From the NCBI GenBank assembly GCA_012845835.1, contig JABAKD010000030.1, forward strand, positions 3,460,416-3,524,415: a DNA stretch of 64,000 bases, in the 5' to 3' direction. The notes under the pieces are model-generated. The model ran no database searches and had not been told where the DNA came from. It was given only the letters and a program-made list of their open reading frames with translations. The position numbers and the translations under genes were made by a program. Positions 1 to 11,823 of the stretch are shown here, piece after piece; position 1 is the stretch's first letter; every line of letters begins with the position of its first letter. The stretch comes from Undaria pinnatifida. Its lineage: Eukaryota; Sar; Phaeophyceae; Laminariales; Alariaceae.

Positions 1-194
1 ATTTCCGGGTAGTGTGGGACTTGCGCAAGCTCACCCACTAACAAAACCCCGGGCCATGGGAGGTGGCCTTCCGCCGGACTTGGTCCAGTTACGGTCCACC
101 CTACCCATTCGGGCGTTGGTCCTCGAGTACAGTCATTATTAACAGAGTGTTCGCGTAGTAATACGAAACATTTTATTATATTATTGTACATGTT

Positions 195-290
195 ATTATA
201 TGGCTTAGTTTGAGTAAATAAAGCTATTATTGGTTAACCTTTTGCAAGTGGTCAAACGGGACTAATACCCCACTAATTCCTTAACATACA
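195..290 (+). repeat. F3 repeat copy 1
   Basis: GGCTTAGTTTGAGTAAATAA then GCTATTATTGGTTAACCTTT, TGCAAGTGGTCAAACGGGAC, TAATACCCCACTAATTCC. Two more copies follow within 900 bases. Confidence 0.75.
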
Positions 291-781
291 TGCGCTCTAG
301 CAAAATACCATAATAATTATACCCTGGTGCAGCAATTAGAGGGGGCGGATACATCGAGATGCACACACCAGTGTTACTAGTACCGGCAATACTCACAGGT
401 AGACACACGGGAAGATAACAAGAACGGGCAACACTTTTGCGGAGAGGACCGCTAGGAGGGTGTGATATATTAAAACACACAGATTATTTGACAGTACTCC
501 GAGTGGGAGATAGATGCGTGGTTGGTCGATGTTGGGAAGCGTGCGCCTCATGGGTCGTTGTCTTTGTTTGATAGTCTCTCCTCATGGCTCGCTGGCTAGG
601 CTCAAAGGGCTCAAAGCTTATGCATTATTTTCCTACATAAAACATACTAAAAGACAGACATAATAAGGCTAGGTAGGGTAGGGCACGGTAGTGCAGGGTA
701 GCGCAGGGTAGTGAGATGAGCGGCGTCCTGCTTGTCCCATCATCGTCACCTACATTTTCGCCCATTTATCCATGATGGCCT

Positions 782-890
782 TGTGTTATAAGGCTTAGTT
801 TGGGTAAGCTATTGGTTAACCTTTTGCAAGTGGTCAAACGGACTAATACCCCACTAATTCCTCATCAAATGGCGTCGTCGACAGACTATG
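782..890 (+). repeat. F3 repeat copy 2
   Basis: TGTTATAAGGCTTAGTTTGG, GTTAACCTTTTGCAAGTGGT, CAAACGGACTAATACCCCAC, then CATCAAATGGCGTCGTCGAC, a 3' extension also present at 16.4 kb. Confidence 0.75.
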
Positions 891-1076
891 GGTTTTTGGG
901 TCATGGGTTCGATCCCCACCATCCACAATAATAATGAACTTTTCAGATTTTCCCCATGTCGAACTTGAAAAAATACTCTCCCTGGTATACCTAGGGAATG
1001 AAACGGCTTGGATATTGACAGGTCCGCCCGAATATCCGGCCGACCTGCTATCCCGCCGTTTCAGGGGGGAAGAGTG

Positions 1077-1162
1077 TTATAAGGCTTAGTTTGGGTAAGC
1101 TATGGGTTAACCTTTTGCAAGTGGTCAAACGGACTAATACCTCACTAATTCCTTAACACTTG
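1077..1162 (+). repeat. F3 repeat copy 3
   Basis: TGTTATAAGGCTTAGTTTGG, GGGTTAACCTTTTGCAAGTG, GTCAAACGGACTAATACCTC. Confidence 0.75.
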
Positions 1163-1548
1163 ACGTGAGTGTGGCATCTAATGTCACGTGGTTTCACCTC
1201 AACTATGACATGGTTTCACGTCGGATCTATAGACTATCCTTCTACGGAGGGCACTCCATATTACAAGATGTGTTGGATCTTGTTCAAAGTTCGCTCCCTA
1301 CAGCACAGACAACTTCGTTGTACAGTACTTCCGAAATATGCCAAAACCCGCCATCATCATAGAAAAACTCACCAGCTTATTATTCATCAAGTACCAACAA
1401 CCCCGATAAAGCCATACCCACCCGCAAACCATCCGCCATGGATAGACTATGCTACTTGTGCAGCTTAGCATATAATATCTCATTAATTGTAGAAAGTACC
1501 CAGTAAGAAACGGATGTGTTGGATTTTGCTCAAAATTCGCCACGTCGT

Positions 1549-1812
1549 GCTAAGATACGGCCTCGAAAGGCTTGTAATTATCCGAATTTGAGATCATTTG
1601 GATGGGTTTCATATGATAAGGTTGGCGTTTTATATTCGGGAAAGTTAGAAAATAGATCGGAGGCACGTGCCTCCGATCTCAGAAGCTATCCGAGGCTCTG
1701 GTGGAATCGAATAAATCTACGTCCCTACGAAGGCTACGAAAGTGAGTACTCTCCGAGAACCTGCTCAATTGGCAGACCTGCAGGGGGCACTCTGTGTCCC
1801 CACCTATAACCT
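1549..1812 (+). repeat. F4 repeat copy 1
   Basis: GTGCTAAGATACGGCCTCGA, GATCATTTGGATGGGTTTCA, a perfect inverted repeat around GATCGGAGGCACGTGCCTCC, GTGAGTACTCTCCGAGAACC and GGCAGACCTGCAGGGGGCAC. About 80-85% like the copy at 13.9 kb by eye. Confidence 0.75.
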
Positions 1813-1967
1813 TACACACAGGTCTAGACTACACAACAAGTATAGTACGCTTTTCTATAAAAAGTAAACCAAACCCGTACCCTACTACTGCCTTAATAGA
1901 GCATACCAGGTATCAGTCAACTAAAAATGAGAGGTTATACGTACATCAAAAGTGTTCACAGATTATA

Positions 1968-2290
1968 GTGTTATGGTATTCCCCTGGGAGCCTAACCAGG
2001 CGTAAGATATGGGATACGGCTGGATATCAAAGGGTTTCACATGCCTTTGAAGGCATGTGTATATAGGAAAAAGGGGATGGTGATTTTGCCTCTCGGGGAA
2101 TTGAACGCTATTCAGCTCGTCCGTGGCGTGTGTGGAACTACGACAAGAGCTTATTATCTAGTGCAAGTGAGTGACCAACGTGGAACCTGCCTCTAGTAGA
2201 GAGAAACCTGCAAATAAAGGGTGGGGGCCTGTGTCTGTAACAGCCCCTTCATCTTATTGTAATACTTGTATACCTGGTGTGTACATTGAT
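1968..2290 (+). repeat. F5 repeat copy 1
   Basis: GTTATGGTATTCCCCTGGGA, GGCGTAAGATATGGGATACG, AAAGGGTTTCACATGCCTTT, CAAGTGAGTGACCAACGTGG and GGGGGCCTGTGTCTGTAACA. Also at 18.8, 22.8 (reverse) and 28.3 kb. Confidence 0.75.
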
Positions 2291-2459
2291 TATTATGCAT
2301 GGTATAGACTATGTTGTAATACAATGCCATCTTATCATAATAGTTCCGACTCATGAAAGTTACTACAAACGGGCGATCGATGTAGTCCGCAGCTGGCAAA
2401 GATGAGTATCGACCCTAAATTCGTCGAACTCACAGCCGACGAAGTTAGAATAATTTTAT

Positions 2460-4287
2460 AAATACTATCTATTTAATAGCGCTTTAATAGTATTATTAAT
2501 AGTAATTATATGTCTAGACTATAGACTAGCGATATGATTACAGGAAATTGAGAGGTTCTCGGCGCGCAAGCAATCTGTGCGTTTACAGCTTGGGCCAGAA
2601 TTCCGTGTTCTTTGCGACACCACCAGGTCCACCTACGACTACCATACAGTAAGCACTTAAGTGTAGAAACACCAGTTAGGTTGCAGTCGTAGAGGTATAT
2701 GTAAGTTCCATCTGTATAGGGGCGGCGACGCGTTGGGTAATACTTAGTAGGAAACTGTTGTTGTTTCCTCTCACTGGTGACTAAAGTGCCGGGGGGTTGG
2801 AACACCCGGGTCGATGACGCCATCTTCTTCCGTCGCCGAAACATGAGATCTAGAGCAGTCTAGATCGTGAATTGCCGAAACATTACATTGATTATCTAGA
2901 TCATCAGTGGAAAAAGAAGTAGTAGTCTTGCATCGTTAATTGGTTGGCAAAATTCGACGGAAAAAACGAGGAACAACATAATAGTGTAATGGAATGCTCG
3001 ATGTTCATTTTTTTCCTTTTTTTCACACTTCTTCTGACTTTCCAGCTTCTGGACAAGCCGTGGTCTCACAGGTGTGTCGTCCCTTCTCTCCCCCCGGTTC
3101 TTGCCTTCAAATTTTATCGCGCATAGGGTTTAGCAATACCACTGCTCGTTGATTTTTCATCGAGTGTTGCTGACTCACGCTCTCGCGCTTTCTGCATATA
3201 TATATATATGTTCTGGGCGATAACACTCATGACAATTTAGTTTATTAGGATGTTGTATTTTACAAGGCGCTTCGCTCCACGGGCAGCATTCGATGCCCGC
3301 TACGCTCGCGCTCAGGACTGAAAAGCACAATAACTAATGTAAATCGGACAGAGGTTCACACTTGATGGCAGGTGCAAACTCTGGCGACTTTGATAATGCC
3401 AAGAGTCCCATCGCCATATATATTATGCTCCAAAAAAACAGCCCGGACGCCACATGCATGAGTATACCGTATGCGCCTGGTACTTTGCCTTAAGCACTCG
3501 TGATGTATATACAATTATGCCCGTCTCGAAGTTTGTGTATCTACACATTTAAAACTTTTTTCGTATGTAGGAGATGATGCATCGGCACCACGGACACCGG
3601 ATGTGCTGAAATATGCTCATGTCGATGGGTGGAAAAGGGAGTTTGATCAAGGACGTGTCACACACATCACCATACACCTTATTACAATGCTACATACTAA
3701 AATTTATATTACGTCTAGACGTCGGTCCGTTTGACAGGGCTAAGTGTCACCGATACTGGGAAAAAAAATAAGAAAAAGTGTGGTGTGGTGGCTCTTATTA
3801 TTACTACAATAATTCAAAGAACAACGACACGAAGAGGGAAAAAGGACATAGCAAAATCTCACGCACATGTGCAGCTGTGAGAAGGAGAAAGAAGCAAACC
3901 AAAATAAATCCCAAATGAACAACCTGGGTTGGTTATACGGCGCTGCCCACCGTGCCACCAAGGCTCACTTGACCCAGCAGCTCAGTAACGGGTAGTACCA
4001 GTAACCAACAAAATACGCGTGATCGAGTGCGTTGATTGAATTTCCCCGACTCCGCAACAGGGATCTCCGGGGCTTCCCCCTCGCCACGTACCATATGGCA
4101 GTAGTAGGCAGGAACACACTATCGCAACCATTGACAACGTCTCCAGCGCGCACGCGATGGTACTGTGTACAGTAGCCCACATTTCATAGCTTAGTACTGT
4201 TGTAAAACATTAACCGATTGCTATACCCAAAACGAAGCCTATATAACGCAGGTTTGTTCCTAAATAGCCAGGCTAAAAAGACAACAT
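2460..4287. other. No gene seen; repeat fragments
   Basis: Holds one SINE fragment (3018-3200) and a short inverted TCTAGA-rich patch near 2510-2900. The rest (3200-4287) matches nothing else in the window and has no convincing coding frame. Confidence 0.5.
3018..3200 (-). mobile_element. SINE fragment (reverse, 3' part)
   Basis: The reverse complement reads GCGAGAGCGTGAGTCAGCAA, then CTCGATGAAAAATCAACGAG, GACGACACACCTGTGAGACC and CCAGAAGCTGGAAAGTCAGA, followed by an A-rich tail, matching the SINE bodies at 14.2 and 24.8 kb. The promoter head is missing. Confidence 0.65.
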
Positions 4288-4548
4288 AAGGCTGATTCTA
4301 CGATAGCCCCCCCTCCCCCAAAACCAGCGATTTTCTTCATCGAACGTTTCATGGCTGCTCAACATGAGGAAGGTTGCGATTAAATGAAAAGCTCTCCATA
4401 TATTTTCTTGTTTGCAATGGACTATCGAACAATGACCTCGCGGTGGCAAGGGGCATCGTATTTCAGGAGGTATGGGCCGGGAGCTGGTTTCAAAACCGGC
4501 GATTTCGTTATAGAAAAATTGGGGGGGCTTCTGTAGAACGACTCATGA
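4288..4548 (+). mobile_element. F2 element
   Basis: Begins GCTGATTCTACGATAGCCCC, ends GGGGGGCTTCTGTAGAACGA followed by CTC. Interior: AAAACCAGCGATTTTCTTCA, GAACGTTTCATGGCTGCTCA, GTTTGCAATGGACTATCGAA, GGGAGCTGGTTTCAAAACCG. Confidence 0.85.
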
Positions 4549-6059
4549 AAGTCATGTCCAGGTCCGCCCCTGCCGCCCGTTCCCGGCGGTCATGATGCTC
4601 TTGATGAATCGCTTGCCTCCGGCTGTGTCGGTGTCCGCTGCCACCTTCGCCTTCACCTTCGCCGTGTGTATTATGGAGTATATATAGAGCAAAAATAATA
4701 ATAGCAAAAGAACGGGGTTGGGAACGGTTCAGGAACCCGTGCGAGGTGGCGTTCACGCGTGGCACGGTGGGGGTGGCATGATCGACTATCTGGGTGCCTG
4801 GAGTAGGATGGCTCACGTGAGGAGATTCGCTCTCGTCACCCGACGAGGCGCCATCAGGCGGAGGAGAGGAGATAGATAGGTGGTAAAGAAATATAGTTGC
4901 GTCAATTATCGTACTCCCACGCACACACAAGGTAGAGATCAGAAGACGCACAGACACGTGCGCACTGGAAGATGACCACTGAAAAACTGAGCCAAAAGGG
5001 GGCTCAACTCACGTCGAAGACTGGGACCGCCAATCGCATATATATATATATATCAATAGTTCTACTCTACCATCTCTCCGTAGATTCTGTGCAGTCACAC
5101 ACATCGGACATCAGACATCCGTAGATTCTGTGCAGGCGCGCACACGCATCAAGCATCAGACATCAGACATTGAGACGAGCAAATTTACAGTGAATGCTAC
5201 ACTAAAGTATATGCTTTCGTATACCACTTTTGAGGCCGAAAAATTAGGTTCAGAATGACTGGGCACTCTTTAACCCAAAATCGTCGGGATTTTTTTTTTT
5301 TTTCTCCAATACACACCAATTTTCGTTGGATACCTAGTCCTAGCAAGACAAGCCTATCATGGGGAAATTTTCATCGAGTAGCATTATTATACTTTTTTCC
5401 CATCGTTTTTTTTTGGGGGGGGGAGTTAAGAAAGAAAGGTATAGCGAGCTCATTATGTGAGGAGCCTCCGCGGGAACAAAAGAAACGGTTCCTCGTTACC
5501 GAGACACACGTCTTATTTATTTTATTTATTTTCCTTCTGAAAAAAGTGATGCATTGTGATATGATGCAAGAACGGCCATGTCCACACTGCTGCAAAAAAA
5601 GCAATGAAAGGATCGTTCATCCAGCTATAAAATATCGAGATAAGACTTACCCTTTTTTATTAATATAGCGGTAAAGGATCGCTGCTGCGCTGGGGGGGGG
5701 CGCGAGACTTTTCTGCTTTTGTTATTATCACACCGTGTGGATAAAGTCACACACCAACAAAACACTCTCTTATCCATCTGTAGTGCAGAGGCAGAGTAAA
5801 ACGTTGTCCTACATAATGTAGCACACAGCACACCTTGACACAAAGGCTACGGTACGGTACGTACCCCCCGGTTTCACTGCTACACCGGATTTTTCAGTAC
5901 TCGAACTCGCACGAGTGACTCTTAATGTACACCCCCACACGGACGGAATAATTTTTCAAAGTTTTTTTTTTTTTTTTCTGGGCGCGCAGCAGCTCGTTGC
6001 TTACCGTTCATCCATTGTGACGCTCGACATATATATTATCTTTCTAGAGCCATCCATGC
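4549..6059. other. No gene seen
   Basis: Contains a short duplicated block (CGTAGATTCTGTGCAG and TCAGACATC, 5080-5170), one F1 fragment and homopolymer T/G runs. No supported exon. Confidence 0.45.
5228..5365. mobile_element. F1 internal fragment
   Basis: AGAATGACTGGGCACTCTTT, then AACCCAAAATCGTCGGGA, a T run, and TTGGATACCTAG match the F1 interior; no terminal repeats are left. Confidence 0.5.
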
Positions 6060-6610
6060 CGCTGCTTCCCCCCCCCCCCCCCCCCCCCCCCCCCCGCCCC
6101 GAACGCCCCCTTCTTCCCCACCACCCGCACCATCGCCTAGACCTAGCACCACACGTATACCAAACCCCTACATCTATGCCACCTAAAGCCCTTCCCTTAC
6201 CCCCCCGCCGCCCCCACCCCCCAACCTCCCACCCCCCCCACCCCATCCCACCCCCACCCCCTCGAACACTCCGCCCTCTACTCACTGATTGTACGACTTA
6301 TCCCAGGATATATATGATAAACTGATGCATTCTTTCCAAAACCGTCACATTTATCCCCTTAAAATAATGTATAGTTTCCACGCACAGATTGAGCTGCCCC
6401 ACACGCCCCAACAGCGCCCCAACCCCCCCCCCCCTATGATAAACTGGTGTTTTTTTTTTTTTTTTTCTCAAAACCGTCAGATTTATCCCCTTAAAGGATT
6501 TATAGCTTCCGCGCACAAATTGCCCGCCCGTCCGCCCCCGCCCCCAGTCCCCCCCCCCCCCCAGCCCCTCCCCCCCCCCCTTCCGCCCCCCCCTCCAACC
6601 CCGCTCGCTT
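6060..6610 (+). repeat. C-rich strand-biased tract
   Basis: A run of about 30 C at 6068-6097, then nearly 200 bases of C with scattered A/T, and two more C-rich blocks (6418-6436, 6520-6605) alternating with half-copies of F6. The opposite strand is a matching G tract. Confidence 0.8.
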
Positions 6611-6640
6611 TTGATCAAAACCAGGCCCCCACGTCCTTTT

Positions 6641-6947
6641 AAACTCCGCCTTCCCCTCGCCGGTTATTCGACCTACAGGATTCACTTGATAAACGGATGC
6701 ATTTCCCTCCACAGCTGTCAGATTTGGTCCCCCTCAGAAACGGGTTTTATAGTTTCCTTGCACAGACTGACTAACATCACCCTGTTGACCCTGATAGCTA
6801 CACTGTAGTTCCAAGGGGAGTCGCCGAGCAGACATCCTTAATGTGAGGACACACAACCCGTAATACGCGCGATCGGAGTATCACACACAGCTTGCAAAGA
6901 TGAGTTTCGACAAAATCTTCGATCTCACAGCTGGAATGTATCTTCAT

Positions 6948-6955
<8 letters not shown>
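6641..6955 (+). repeat. F6 repeat copy 1
   Basis: CTCGCCGGTTATTCGACCTA, TTGATAAACGGATGCATTTC, CACAGCTGTCAGATTTGGTC, CATCACCCTGTTGACCCTGA, CTGTAGTTCCAAGGGGAGTC, GCGCGATCGGAGTATCACAC, AGCTTGCAAAGATGAGTTTC. Partial copies at 6290-6530 supply the first half only. Confidence 0.75.

Positions 6956-6988
<33 letters not shown>
6954..6988. repeat. (TA)n microsatellite
   Basis: About 17 uninterrupted TA units at the right edge of the F6 copy. Confidence 0.9.
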
Positions 6989-6990
<2 letters not shown>

Positions 6991-7470
6991 ATCCTCCGAT
7001 GGGTTAGGAAAAATAAAGCTTAAGCTCACCACACACTTCCACGTATTTTCATACGCGTCGTGTGCTCGACAATGTTGAGAGTATGAACCTTGGGTTCAAA
7101 TATAAGTTAATGCGCAGTCTATTCGCACGAATAAGATATGCAGTTGAACCTTACGTTGAACCTTACGTTGGATCTTATGTTGAATCTTCTTCTTCTTCTT
7201 CTCTCTTTGGCCTCAAGCGCCCTTTCCAAACTATCCCTTTTTCTTTCTTATCACAAGTGATCTTAACAGACACTTCAGTGCCACCTCTGCATCTCTTCGC
7301 ATAGAAGACAGAGCCTCCACACAAACATTGTGTTCACAGGCTATTCACAGACAACGTCGCCAAAGTTACAACAGCACGATAGCTCAAGGTCGCTAAAAGG
7401 AGCAGGGGGGTCACTCGCGCGAGTGACCCCGAGCCGTGGCAAGGAAAGGCTCCAAAAGGAGGTACCCACC

Positions 7471-7728
7471 TGACTGATTCTACGATAGCCCCGCCCAAAA
7501 CCGGTGATTGTTTTCAACGAACGTTTCATGGTGCAGACTCGACACAAGGAAGGATGCTATTTGAGAGAAAAAAAGTATCCATGTACTTTCTTGCGTGCAA
7601 AGGTCTAACGACCGACGGCATCGGGTGTCGAGGGACACCGCATTTCGGGGAGATACGGCCGGGAGCTGGTTTTGAAGCCGGCGATTTCGTAAAAGAAAAG
7701 TAGGCGGGGCTACCGTAGAGAACGACTC
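7471..7728 (+). mobile_element. F2 element
   Basis: Begins ACTGATTCTACGATAGCCCC, ends GGGGCTACCGTAGAGAACGA followed by CTC. The interior contains GAACGTTTCATGGTGCAGAC and GGGAGCTGGTTTTGAAGCCG. Confidence 0.85.
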
Positions 7729-7808
7729 CCCCGCCGCACCCTTGTTTTTGAAGACGGAGTGTAGTGCAATAACAAGAGCCGCGCTCGGGCTGATTTTCAC
7801 AGGAGATA

Positions 7809-8720
7809 TCAGTCTGGGGCTGCCGATGTTATGAAGTTTGTGTACGACGCACCCTTTCCCAAGCAAGAACAAACCCTTCCTGGAGAAGCGTTATCGTTTC
7901 TTCTTGTGAACAGGAGCGACGGCGCGAGCGTCGGCGCGGTCGAGCGAGCGAGCGAGCGGTCGAGCGAGCAAGCAAGCAGGCGACGGCGCGTGTGTTCGAT
8001 GAAAGTTGGTTCTGCGTTACTGACAAAAAGAAATGCCCTGATTTTGCTGCTTATACTCACATCGGTTTTGCTGCTTCGGCTGCTTTTTCTTCCTTCCGTA
8101 GTTGTCGGCGCCGTCGAAACGCTGTAGAACATATCAGAGATACACTCAAAAACCCCGTCGCTTCCCTGCCCCCCCTCCCTCGCCAACCCAATAGTACTCT
8201 TGGCCGCCGATGTCCTTGTTGACGGCGAGGAGGAGGACCGACGACGACGTCGGAGAGGGCTGAAGAAGCCGCCGACGCCGCTGCCACGGAGAGGACTTGA
8301 TAATCCAACACTACCACCATGAAGGGGGCTTGGCAGTTCAGCACTATTTCTACCACCACCACCACCACCACCACCAAGACTAAGAGAAGCTCGGTCAAGA
8401 CTAAGATACGACGGAATAACGTCGCACAATTGAGGCTCCTGCAACCGCCGTCCCAGCAAATACTCCTCGCTAGAAAGCATCGTGGCCGCGACTAAAGCGC
8501 TTCCGGACGACTCGTACAGCGCCCTCCACGCCTCACTGTTCGTGATGCCCATTCTCCCCGTCCCTCCCGACCTCTTCAGTTCGGAAATCGTTTGCCATAC
8601 TCTGACTCTATCCCTAAAGTTTGGGCGTTGTAGGAGTACTCTTGCCCAGGTCTGCTCCCAGGCGGCGCGCTCTGGGCACCGCCGCTCTAGCTTCTCAGAC
8701 GGGGCGGAGGTGCCTGTCTG
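7809..8720 (-). CDS. Possible exon of an unknown protein
   Basis: An open frame runs on the minus strand to TGA at 7809. The part from about 8700 to 8380 looks coding: an amphipathic stretch (AAWEQTWARVLLQRPNFRDR), then ITNSEAWRALYESSGSALVA and SSEEYLLGRRLQEPQL, followed by a Gly8 run and Ser/Arg-rich sequence. The only in-frame ATG before the end of that block is at 8552, so translation either starts there (247 aa) or, more likely, this is an internal or last exon with an acceptor near 8720. Upstream sequence in the same frame is Gln/His repeat. No family recognised. It would be divergent from the LRR/IQ gene. The C-terminal part, rich in Arg/Leu/Ala from a CGAG repeat, may not be real protein. 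Confidence 0.35.
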   Translation of the reverse strand, partial: QTGTSAPSEKLERRCPERAAWEQTWARVLLQRPNFRDRVRVWQTISELKRSGGTGRMGITNSEAWRALYESSGSALVAATMLSSEEYLLGRRLQEPQLCDVIPSYLSLDRASLSLGGGGGGGGRNSAELPSPLHGGSVGLSSPLRGSGVGGFFSPLRRRRRSSSSPSTRTSAAKSTIGLAREGGQGSDGVFECISDMFYSVSTAPTTTEGRKSSRSSKTDVSISSKIRAFLFVSNAEPTFIEHTRRRLLACSLDRSLARSTAPTLAPSLLFTRRNDNASPGRVCSCLGKGASYTNFITSAAPD

Positions 8721-9734
8721 TTTTTTTCTCGAGCACTGCCGTTGCTGGTGTTGCTGGCATGGTTGGTGCTGGTGGTGGTGGTGGTGCTGCTGCTGCTGCT
8801 GTGCTTTCTTGTGGGGGGTGGGGGTGCGTTGTTCAGCGAAGGGAGCCGTGGTTGGGTGGTGCCTGAGCCGGTGTCGCACCAGTGCCCCTCGACATGTTGC
8901 CTGTCCGGACACATGAAAAGTAGCACACGTCGACAGAAAGAACGTTTTTTTCGAAACGCGGGTTCTTCACAGATTTACTGCTGTATTACGGGGGACCCTG
9001 GTAAATAGGACCTACGGTGGACACAAAAACCTATATATTCATCTATTTTTAATAACAATATTTGGTCCTATATACTATCGTCCTCCGTAATAGTACGACT
9101 GCAGGCAATATTATGAAAAGCACCCCGCCGACATCAACTCTTAAGACATTTTTTTTAAAACATGGTTCGTCACAGATGCACAGGTGCAACTAGTACTGCC
9201 ATACGACTCTGCAAGCAGTAAATGTATGTACAGTAAAATTGGCTCAACTTTGTATTTGAATCCCCACTGGATTTTTATAAAAATTGAAAAACGTCATCTG
9301 TCTGTGAGTACGACCCCGATTGAATGATTGCAACTCAACTTTGCAAGCTTGCTGCGTAGTACATCTATGTTTTGTTAATATAGAGTAGTTGCACAAGAAC
9401 TGAAGGTCGTTCAAGCGTGTTATATAGGTGATCCTCATGAAAGATGTAGGTCGGTGGTTCCCCTCTGGATGTTGTCAGGGTCAACAGGATTTGTGAATGT
9501 GTGCCTCGTGTTCTTGTTTTCACGCCGGGTCGGCGGCGGCGGCGGGGGAGGGGGGAGGGGGGCTGTGGGCTTGGTTCATGGGCCCTGCCACTACTGTAGC
9601 GTGTCCCCTCATTATGCTTTTTGCGTGAACATGAAAATAATCATAGTAACATCAATTGATGTTCGCCCCGTGTAGATTACGAGAGCGTCTCTCCTTGCGC
9701 GCACGTAATTCCCTCGAAACAGCACATACTTGTG

Positions 9735-10286
9735 ACGCGTGCTACGATTGAGAGGTGTGCAGCACTTTTTTTTTGCGAGGACTTCATCAATTTGGGAGCT
9801 TAAGACACTCTCCACCAAACACTGATAATTTTAGGGAAAAAGAAAAAAGTCTACACCTTCGGATAAAAAATCCCATGTGGCTGAGGTAGACAACGAGAGT
9901 CATGCAAAAAAATGACCTATTTCCGATGATTTCGCGTTAAGGAGCCTTCATTCAGAAACCATTTCGACTTATTCTACGATATAGCCCCCCCCAAAAAACC
10001 AGCGATTTTCTTTTAAATAACGAACGTTTCATAGCTGCTCGACACAAAGGAAGGATACAATTGAAAGCAACGTACAACATCCATATATTTTTTCCTTGTG
10101 TGCAAGGGAGGGCCTATCGATCGATGACGTCGGGGTGTCGAGCCGAGGGACACCGTATTGCAGGAGGTACGACCGCGGGAGCTGGTTTTGAAATCGGCGA
10201 CTTCGTTAAAGAAAAGCTGGGGGGGGCTACCGTACAACGACTCGATGGCACAGACGAAAAGCGATACCTCTATCATAGCATGCGTG
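9735..10286. mobile_element. F1 inverted-repeat element (MITE) with an F2 element inside
   Basis: Begins ACGCGTGCTACGATTGAGAG and ends CCTCTATCATAGCATGCGTG, an imperfect terminal inverted repeat. The interior matches other F1 copies in the window (TTAAGACACTCTCC, then GATTTCGCGTTAAGGAGCC and TTCATTCAGAAACCATTT). The right end, CAGACGAAAAGC plus the inverted repeat, is separated from the rest by an F2 element at about 9969-10243. Confidence 0.8.
9969..10243 (+). mobile_element. F2 inverted-repeat element (MITE), nested in F1
   Basis: Begins TTATTCTACGATATAGCCC and ends GGGGGGCTACCGTACAACGACTC. The conserved interior has ACCAGCGATTTTCTT, GAACGTTTCATAGCTGCTCG, GATGACGTCGGGGTGTCGAG and GGGAGCTGGTTTTGAAATCG, shared with seven other copies in the window. 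Confidence 0.85.
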
Positions 10287-11823
10287 TTGTATATACGTCA
10301 GATTCACTCATGCACACAACATCGTGCGCACGCGACGACGGACCGGGAACGTTCGGCGAAACAGGACGCACTCAACGGTACGACGAGGCACTGCTATTCT
10401 CAACCTGGATAAGAAGAAGGGCCTTCCATGCCCGATCGTGTATGACCTGGACCGCCCAGACACGCGCTCGCCACCCACGAACGACGCTCTGGATGCGGAT
10501 CGCAGCCAAATCCCGCACGTCGAAAACGCATGGTGGTGGTACCGGGCTGGCCCGAGAGGTCGGATGGGCCTGCGTTTGCAGCAGGGGCGTTCACAGTAGG
10601 TATTTACTACGGCGCGACTGCATCATATATACGAAGTATATGTCATGACTCATCCGCAAAAGTTCCTGGAGTGTTGAACATGAGGTTTTCTTAGCATGAC
10701 GCTCGAGTGTACAAGTCGGAAAACTTTAGCCGTGTCGTCTTGTGATCGGCTGTTATTGTACTAGTCTACTTTTTTTTAGGAGCCCCCTCCAGCAGTAAGG
10801 CGGTGGTGTGCGAAAGCGAAATGACCGCCTTGTTGAGGGAAGCCGCATTATCGATTCCAGGCTATAAATGCCATTTTCCAGTCGCGCCAAGCGACGTTGA
10901 CCGCCTTACATCCGGATACCACCTGATATAGGGATACCGCCTTTGTTTTGGGGGGGGGTACGACTGGGCATACCTGGTCCCTGACATAGAGTATATGCTA
11001 GCACACGAAAGGGGTGGATTACCCCGCCACGAGCTGTAGCGTTGTACCCGGTGTAGTCTATAGCTGCAGGCATGACATGTCAAAGGGTGCTTTGTATTCC
11101 CAAATATTTACAGGTTTTTCCATTAATAAACACTGCTAGTTGTTGTAGCCTAGCCTAGACCAGTCATCTTTAATAGCTATTAATACCAAGTATTGCTGTT
11201 CTTTCTATTGTAATATGTACAGTTAGGCCATTGATAAACACATGAAAACACACTCAGGACGTCCAGTTGTAACCGATAGCCTACGTGCGCGTGTTGCTGG
11301 TCGTGTCGTGTTCTCACCGCCGCATCCTCGACGCCAGACTCCAGCTTGGTTGATCTTCGGTTTATGGCGGCAAAGCTATTTTGCTGGAGGCGCCGAACCC
11401 GTTCCTGCGCCACCGCTTTCCGTGTGCGACGATGCCCATGCCCAGCAGATTCGACCGAGCGAACGCTTGCCGCATACCTGAAGCCCAGTCGGTACTCGTA
11501 TCGAGGCAGAACCTCGGACATTTTATGTCTCATACGACGACCGTCAGCGTAACGCGCCGAAAAGGGTATGTCGGCTTACCGGGGGTGGCTCTGCCTTGTG
11601 TTTTGTGCAAGGTTGCAAGGATGAAGTAGGCGTAAGAGTGAGGATACTCGAGAAGATACCAGGATTCAAGATCATCGGCAGGATTCAGGTTTCGTTAGTT
11701 TAACGAAAAACGCGGCGTAATTGGTTACGGTTCGACGAAACTGCAGCGTTAGTTGCTCCGCCTTCAGCCTTTAACCTCCGCCGGCGAACTAACCAGCGCC
11801 TTGCCGCATAACTCGTGCGGGGT
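10287..11823. other. Upstream region of the LRR/IQ gene, no supported exon
   Basis: A GC-rich stretch at 10320-10600 and another at 11240-11640 have open frames on both strands but no recognisable protein and no clear splice pattern. The second could belong to 5' untranslated sequence or a divergent gene. No repeats shared with the rest of the window were noted. Confidence 0.4.

Noticed and set aside
6954-6988. AT-rich run as a centromere or origin.
   Set aside because: It is an ordinary (TA)n tract of about 35 bases at the edge of a repeat.
10320-10610. GC-rich plus-strand frame (reading NLDKKKGLPCPIVYDLDRP) as an exon.
   Set aside because: No matching splice partner or family, and competing frames of similar length overlap it.
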